Source: Silene conica
Lineage: Eukaryota > Streptophyta > Magnoliopsida > Caryophyllales > Caryophyllaceae
Reading direction: 5' to 3'
Length of the DNA: 64,000 nt
NCBI GenBank assembly: GCA_029255685.2
Contig: CM055314.2
Span: 9,194,399-9,258,398, forward strand
Every line of letters starts with the position of its first letter. Positions within the stretch are counted from its first letter, which is position 1. Below the pieces are notes generated by a model. That model was not told where the DNA came from. It did no database searches and saw only the letters and a list, made by a program, of their open reading frames with translations. Positions 59,776 through 64,000 of the stretch are shown here, in pieces. The position numbers and the translations under genes are program-made.

Positions 59776-59961
59776 TGTTAGGTTTAGTAATCTCATAAAT
59801 AAACTAAAGATTTTAGTCATACTAAACAAATTTTAATTAACATTTTAATTAATATATATATATATAGATCTTATGCATGCTTATGGAAATGCGGAAATAA
59901 TGAGGTTTAAACCCTTACACACGGTCCAAACGAAATGCTAGGATGATCCTCCAAGTATTCT
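59776..59961 (-). repeat. C2 5' LTR, part next to the primer site
   Basis: In + orientation starts TGTTAGGTTTAG; includes an AT run near 59850-59866. It is cut at 59961/59962 by G2. The final TATTC (59957-59961) would be the G2 target duplication. Confidence 0.78.
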
Positions 59962-60915
59962 GTAACATCCCGTATCTTTATAAAATATATTTTAAGGGTT
60001 TTTAATTATTTTAAGTAGTAAAATAATATTTTAATAATTTAATGAGAAAGTATTTTAATAAATCATAAGATCCGTCTTAAAAACCTTAAGTCCTTAAGAC
60101 GAATACAATTTGGCAACTTGAATCCGTATCATAAAACCCGTTCATGCTTCCAAACCCGTTTTCCTTTGAAACTGAAAGGACACTTATAAACCCTCCTAAA
60201 ACCCTTGAATGTCGACATATCATTTCTCAAGAAATAAGAACACTGTTCTTCATTCTTTCTCATTTTTCTCCTTAAAACTCAATCTTATAATCCATTTTTC
60301 TTCATCATCCGGACTCCAAATCAAGGTAATAAATACATTTTCGGAATCCTCATGAAATTTGCAAGTCATCCGTCACTTCCGATTTTCGTTTCCTTCGATT
60401 CGAAAACTGGCCTGATTTTGTAGAATCCATCCTTTAAGCTCTAAAATCCGTTTTCTTGATTGTAGGTGAAGGATTAGACGACCCTAGTGTGGATAGCTAC
60501 GTGGTGGAAGAGGAGCTTTGATCGGAATTGCTTTTAAGGTGACGATAATGAGAAACTCGACCTTTATTGTGATATTAGCACTTTTCATGTTTAGGATGGT
60601 TTAAGTTTCTGATTGCTCATGTTATTGTTGTTGTTTGGACTTAGAAACATGATAGGAATGTTCACATATGATGATTATATGCTTAGATGATGTTTCACAT
60701 GCTTAGTTGTTGATTTTCAGAAATTCATGCTTAAGACGAATACAAATAATAATCTTATTGAGGCTTAACTGTGGGATTAATTGCTGGTAGATGATGTATT
60801 TGATGCTTATACATGTTGGGTAAACATTTGTTGTTGTGATTTTGGAAGTCTTGAATCGATTTGAGGAGTTTTGAGTATTATGGGGGATTTGCGATTTTGC
60901 GTACAGGAGACTCAG

Positions 60916-61294
60916 AGCCGGTAGGCTGACCGGCAGCCGGTCGGCCGGCTCAGAGTCGGGGTTGTTTATTTTGAATGCTCTGAAATGTAGGAAAGGTTTC
61001 TGAGCCGGTAGGTCGGCCGCCGGTCGACCGGCTCAGGATCCTTCTTGTGCGTTTTTCGAATTTTGCAAAGGTTTGGGAAATGACTCCCAGCCGGCAGACA
61101 GGCAGCCGGCCTACCGGCTGAGGGTCACTCCTTGTATTTAGTTTTTGAACTTTGGCTTATGGGAAGGGACTCCCAGCCGGCTGGCCGGCGGACGGTCCAC
61201 CGGCTGAGAGCCTCTTCTCATTGATTTTCAGACGATACTTTGGCATGGGAAGGGACTCCCAGCCGGTGGACCGGCAGACGGTCCGGGACCGGCT
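60916..61294. repeat. Five GC-rich dyads at 86-87-bp spacing
   Basis: 60916-60950, 61003-61033, 61089-61119, 61175-61205 and 61261-61294. Each starts AGCCGG and ends CCGGCT with an internal CCGGC/GGTC dyad. The last has a 12-bp perfect outer stem CTCCCAGCCGGT/ACCGGCTGGGAG. Sequence between units has diverged but kept its length. Confidence 0.85.
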
Positions 61295-61428
61295 GGGAGA
61301 CCCTGTTCTCATTGTTTTGCTTATAACTTTCAAACGATTATTCGGTTTTGTTTGAGATTCGTTCCGTGTACCTTTCATGCGTGTTTGAGGTCCCCGGAGG
61401 ATGGGCGACACTATATTGGGTTCGGGAA

Positions 61429-62355
61429 TGGAGAGAGGATAGAGACCCCCCGGTCGGGTAACCGAAAGGGAAACCGGCTCTCCCTCAACTTAGTTCCCGG
61501 GATCAATTAAGTGTTGATTAGAAGTGTAAGAAAGTAGAACTATAGATTAGTTCCTAGACTTGGATGATATTGTATTGATGCGTATTAATTAATGCCTTAA
61601 GCTGGCCTCTGAACTTAATACGTGAGTTGATTGTCATATATGGGGATATGCCTTAAGTTGGCCTCTGAGCCCTATATGTGTATGATTGTCGTGTCTGGGA
61701 TATGCCTTAAGCTGGCCTCTGGGCCCAGACATGTTTGATTGTGATCGCGTTGGAACATGCCTTAAGTTGGCCGCTGAGTCTGACGAGTAGAGCAGCTGCA
61801 CAACGGGGTAGCTAAGGAACTGACACCTTGCCCGGAGTGTAGATGTTTGATGCTAGGACATGCCTTAAGTTAGCCTCTGAGTCTAGTGTCTTGTGATGTA
61901 GTGAAGGGACATGCCTTGAGCTGACCTCTGAGTCCTTTACTTTTGGGTGCTAGTCTATGCCTTAAGTTGGCCTCTGAGTCTAGTGTCTTGCTGATTGGCA
62001 GGTCTATGCCTTAAGTTGGCCTCTGAGTCCTTGCTTGCTGAATGTTTGGTATTTAGGTTATGTCTTAAGTTGACCGCTGAACCTTTATACTTGCTGAATG
62101 ATTGGTATTTAGGTTATGTTTTAAGTTGACCGCTGAACCTCATACTTGCTGAGTTTATCTGCTTGCCTAGAGTTGGTACAGTGTCAGATATAGATGTTGA
62201 TAATTATGAGTATGATACCTTGACTTTTATATTGTTCATCCAAGGCATTGGATGACTCTTTAGTCAGTTTCGTAAATGGTTTGGACTGAAAGACCCCCGA
62301 CCGGGCAACCGGTAGGGAAACCGGTTCTCCTTCCAAATAGTTTCCGAAGTTGGTA
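61429..62355. repeat. Pair of ~70-bp direct repeats bracketing the hairpin array
   Basis: About 61441-61505 and 62289-62355. Both run from a C-rich start through CGGGYAACCG, AGGGAAACCGG and TCTCC to TAGTTYCCG. The ten-unit array lies exactly between them. Confidence 0.75.
61579..62150 (+). repeat. Ten-unit array of hairpin-forming repeats
   Basis: Core near ATGCCTTAAGYTGGCCTCTG, at about 61592, 61648, 61702, 61757, 61860, 61911, 61957, 62006, 62060 and 62116. Arms outside the core differ from unit to unit but pair within each unit: CGTATTAA/TTAATACG, TGTCTGGG/CCCAGACA, AAGGGAC/GTCCTTT, AGGTT/AACCT and others. Confidence 0.85.
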
Positions 62356-62868
62356 GAGAGCCGTGCATTAGTGATTGCATGATAGTATGAGATCAGTTAT
62401 TGAGATATTGTAATATATACTTCACATGTTTATATATGTTGGAGTGTTCTGTTTGTGTTCTGTGTTACGTGTCGTTACAAAAGGTGGCTAGGAGAACTCT
62501 AGTCACTCCCCACTGATTGTGGCGTACATGTTTTCATGTATGTAGGTACATGCAGGTTGGCCAGGGTCTGATGAGAGCTAGCGAGTGATGATCCACTTGT
62601 CATCATATGACTTAGACCTTTCGAGTAGCTAGACTCTAGTTTGATACTGTTTATCTTTTGGTGCCTGTAGGGATGTTCCATCCCAGGCTTTGTATATATT
62701 TGGTTTCCATACTTAGAACTGTTATACTTATCTATTTTGTTCATATCAGTTTTCAGTTTCAGTTTTAATTCACCTCGCATGTTGTGTATGTTTAAAAAGT
62801 TTTAATTCCGCTGCATTTTTAGTGCTTTGTGTGATTTATATTTCCGCTTTCGCGAGGGGTTTTACAGT

Positions 62869-62880
62869 TGGTATCAGAGC
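62869..62880 (+). other. Primer-binding site of G2, tRNA-iMet
   Basis: TGGTATCAGAGC two bases after the LTR end. Confidence 0.93.
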
Positions 62881-63032
62881 ATTATTGCTCCCGACGCACT
62901 CATGTGACCCCCAACCTTAACTTGACCAAATAAACAAATAATGAATGAGAGATGGGGTAGATCTAAGGATTTATATTGTAGTCTATTTGTGAATGCTAAT
63001 TGCTAAGTTAACACTTGTTTTTATTTTGAAGG

Positions 63033-64000
63033 ATGGTAAGAACCACGGCTGCTGAGAACACTATAATGCAAGCACTTCATCAGTTGCTTGAGAACCAGAG
63101 ACAGCAGGCAGAGATTGTTCCACCTCCTCCACCGCCAGGCAATGAGGCCAATAGGCCTGGTAGCTTCTCTTGGATAGCATCACAGATGTCCAGGAGCCAC
63201 GTGAAGACTTATGGAGGCGAGGTTGATCCGGTAGCTCTTACTGAGTGGTTCCGTGAGATGGAAAAGAGCTTCACCATGTACTCGGTTGGCAGAGAGGATA
63301 GAGTGCGGCTAGCCACTCACTTTTTGACCCTAGAGGCCGATAGATGGTGGGCATTGACCGGACCGACTTTCATTCTTAATCCATTATTTGATTGGGAGGC
63401 TTTTAAGGATAAGCTCGAGACGAGGTTTTATCCTAAGGAGCTTAGATCACAGAGACTTAAGGAGTTCATGGACTTGAAGCAGTTCAGGAGTACACCGACA
63501 AATTCAACTAGCTTGCACATTTCGCTTCGAAGTTTGTCAGGGATGAGGCTGAGAGAGTTTACTTCTATCCTGGAAAGTTAGGGCCGCGCATCGAGAGTAT
63601 GGTTCGCCGTGACTCGACTTCTTTTGTGGAGATTTATGATGATGTTATTTGGGCCGAGAGTTCCATTCGTGCCATAGATGCTGAGACCCGAGCTGCTACT
63701 TCCAGTGTTTCTTCGCACCAGAGATCCGTTTACCAGGGGAAGAGACTGTTTGTTCCATCCAATTCTTCGCCTTCTTCTCAGAAGAAGCGATTTGAGAGGT
63801 TTTCTGCTCCGGTTGCTAAGACCACTTTCCACACTGATAGTGCTTCTAGTGTTTGCCACCGTTGTGGTAAACCATCTCATCCGGGTTTTGACTGTTTCAA
63901 GAATGCTTTTAAGTGTTATACCTGCAATGGATTTGGGCATAAGTCTTTTGAGTGTCCCGAGAAGAACACCGCACTTGGCAAGGCTGCCACAGCTGCTGCA
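63033..64000 (+). pseudogene. gag: G2 gag (frameshifted, runs off window)
   Basis: 63033-63480 encodes MVRTTAAENTIMQALHQLLE, a Pro-rich stretch and the capsid (VKTYGGEVDPVALTEWFREM, RWWALTGPTF, LKEFMDLKQ). The frame then shifts; from 63482 another frame continues (VQEYTDKFN, then TAG at 63509-63511, LAHFASKFVRDEAERVYFYP and onwards). Two CCHC knuckles follow: CHRCGKPSHPGFDC and CYTCNGFGHKSFEC. A missing stretch of bases near 63480 is inferred from the join of capsid blocks. Two knuckles separate it from the Tekay-type gag at 7110. Confidence 0.85.

Larger units (their letters stand above)
47195..59961 (-). mobile_element. Gag-only Ty1/copia element on the minus strand (C2), twice interrupted
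   Basis: Pieces in sense order: 5' LTR part (59776-59961), tRNA-iMet primer site, 2.4-kb leader, copia gag beginning at 57331, interrupted by the solo LTR (55055-57126) and by E3 (48033-54446), and ending in a CCHC knuckle with a stop at 47942. No protease, integrase or RT follows in the 750 bp before the CACTA-2 end. The 5' LTR was hit by the gypsy element G2 at 59962. Confidence 0.8.
59962..62866 (+). repeat. 5' LTR of G2 (2905 bp) with two structured arrays
   Basis: Begins TGTAACATCCCG and ends GGGGTTTTACA, followed by the primer site. Contains five 86-87-bp spaced GC dyads (60916-61294), then a roughly 70-bp repeat, a ten-unit hairpin array (61579-62150) and a second copy of the 70-bp repeat. 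Confidence 0.88.
59962..64000 (+). mobile_element. Ty3/gypsy element G2, 5' part
   Basis: A 2.9-kb 5' LTR, tRNA-iMet primer site and gag with two CCHC knuckles; it runs off the right edge. The long LTR and iMet primer fit a Tekay-like or related gypsy lineage, but pol is outside the window, so the lineage is not fixed. Confidence 0.88.

Overview
The window is plant nuclear DNA, almost certainly from an angiosperm and probably a eudicot. It consists almost entirely of nested transposable elements. I see no intact host gene, rRNA, tRNA or CRISPR array. Every long reading frame is a retrotransposon gag/pol gene or a CACTA transposase gene; host-like coding sequence survives only as short captured fragments.

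Layout. (1) 1-4633: 3' part of a Ty1/copia element (integrase, RT, RNase H, 3' LTR), inserted into the 5' LTR of (2) 4634-14110, a Ty3/gypsy chromovirus of Tekay/Del type with a 2.25-kb 3' LTR, chromodomain and several stop/frameshift lesions. (3) 14111-15369: remnant of an Athila-type element (E0) with one unfamiliar ORF. (4) 15370-30549: a non-autonomous Athila-derived gag-protease element (E1), decayed, split by a complete young copy of the same family (E2, 21189-29313, target duplication ATCCT, intact 958-aa gag-protease ORF, no RT or integrase). (5) 30550-41211: a CACTA transposon with an intact Tnp2-type transposase, an Ulp1-like second gene, and captured fragments of a NifU-like gene and of a mitochondrial-plasmid-type DNA polymerase B. 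(6) 41212-47194: remnant of a second CACTA element next to fragments of chloroplast Hsp70, a brassinosteroid-signalling kinase and possibly a 2OG oxygenase. (7) 47195-59961: a gag-only Ty1/copia element on the minus strand whose gag was hit twice by relatives of E1/E2: complete element E3 (48033-54446, TSD AATGG) and a solo LTR (55055-57126, TSD CCTCA). (8) 59962-64000: 5' LTR and gag of another Ty3/gypsy element (G2).

Two signals are not explained by ordinary annotation. First, E1, E2, E3 and the solo LTR carry about 35 copies of a strict 33-bp module: a 12-bp arm close to GGTCGGTCGACC, a spacer of exactly 9 bp and variable sequence, and a second 12-bp arm. The module lies upstream of the LTR TATA box, in U5, in the 3' untranslated region and inside the ORFs, where it encodes GRPT-xxx-GRPT. 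Second, the G2 LTR holds ten RNA-hairpin-like units with a conserved core near ATGCCTTAAGYTGGCCTCTG and flanking arms that differ between units but remain complementary within each. This array is bracketed by two copies of a roughly 70-bp repeat and preceded by five GC-rich dyads spaced 86-87 bp apart.

The E1/E2/E3 elements supply at most gag, protease or a linker-type protein and would need enzymes from an autonomous Athila relative. The CACTA element at 30550 is the only one here that looks able to supply its own transposase.
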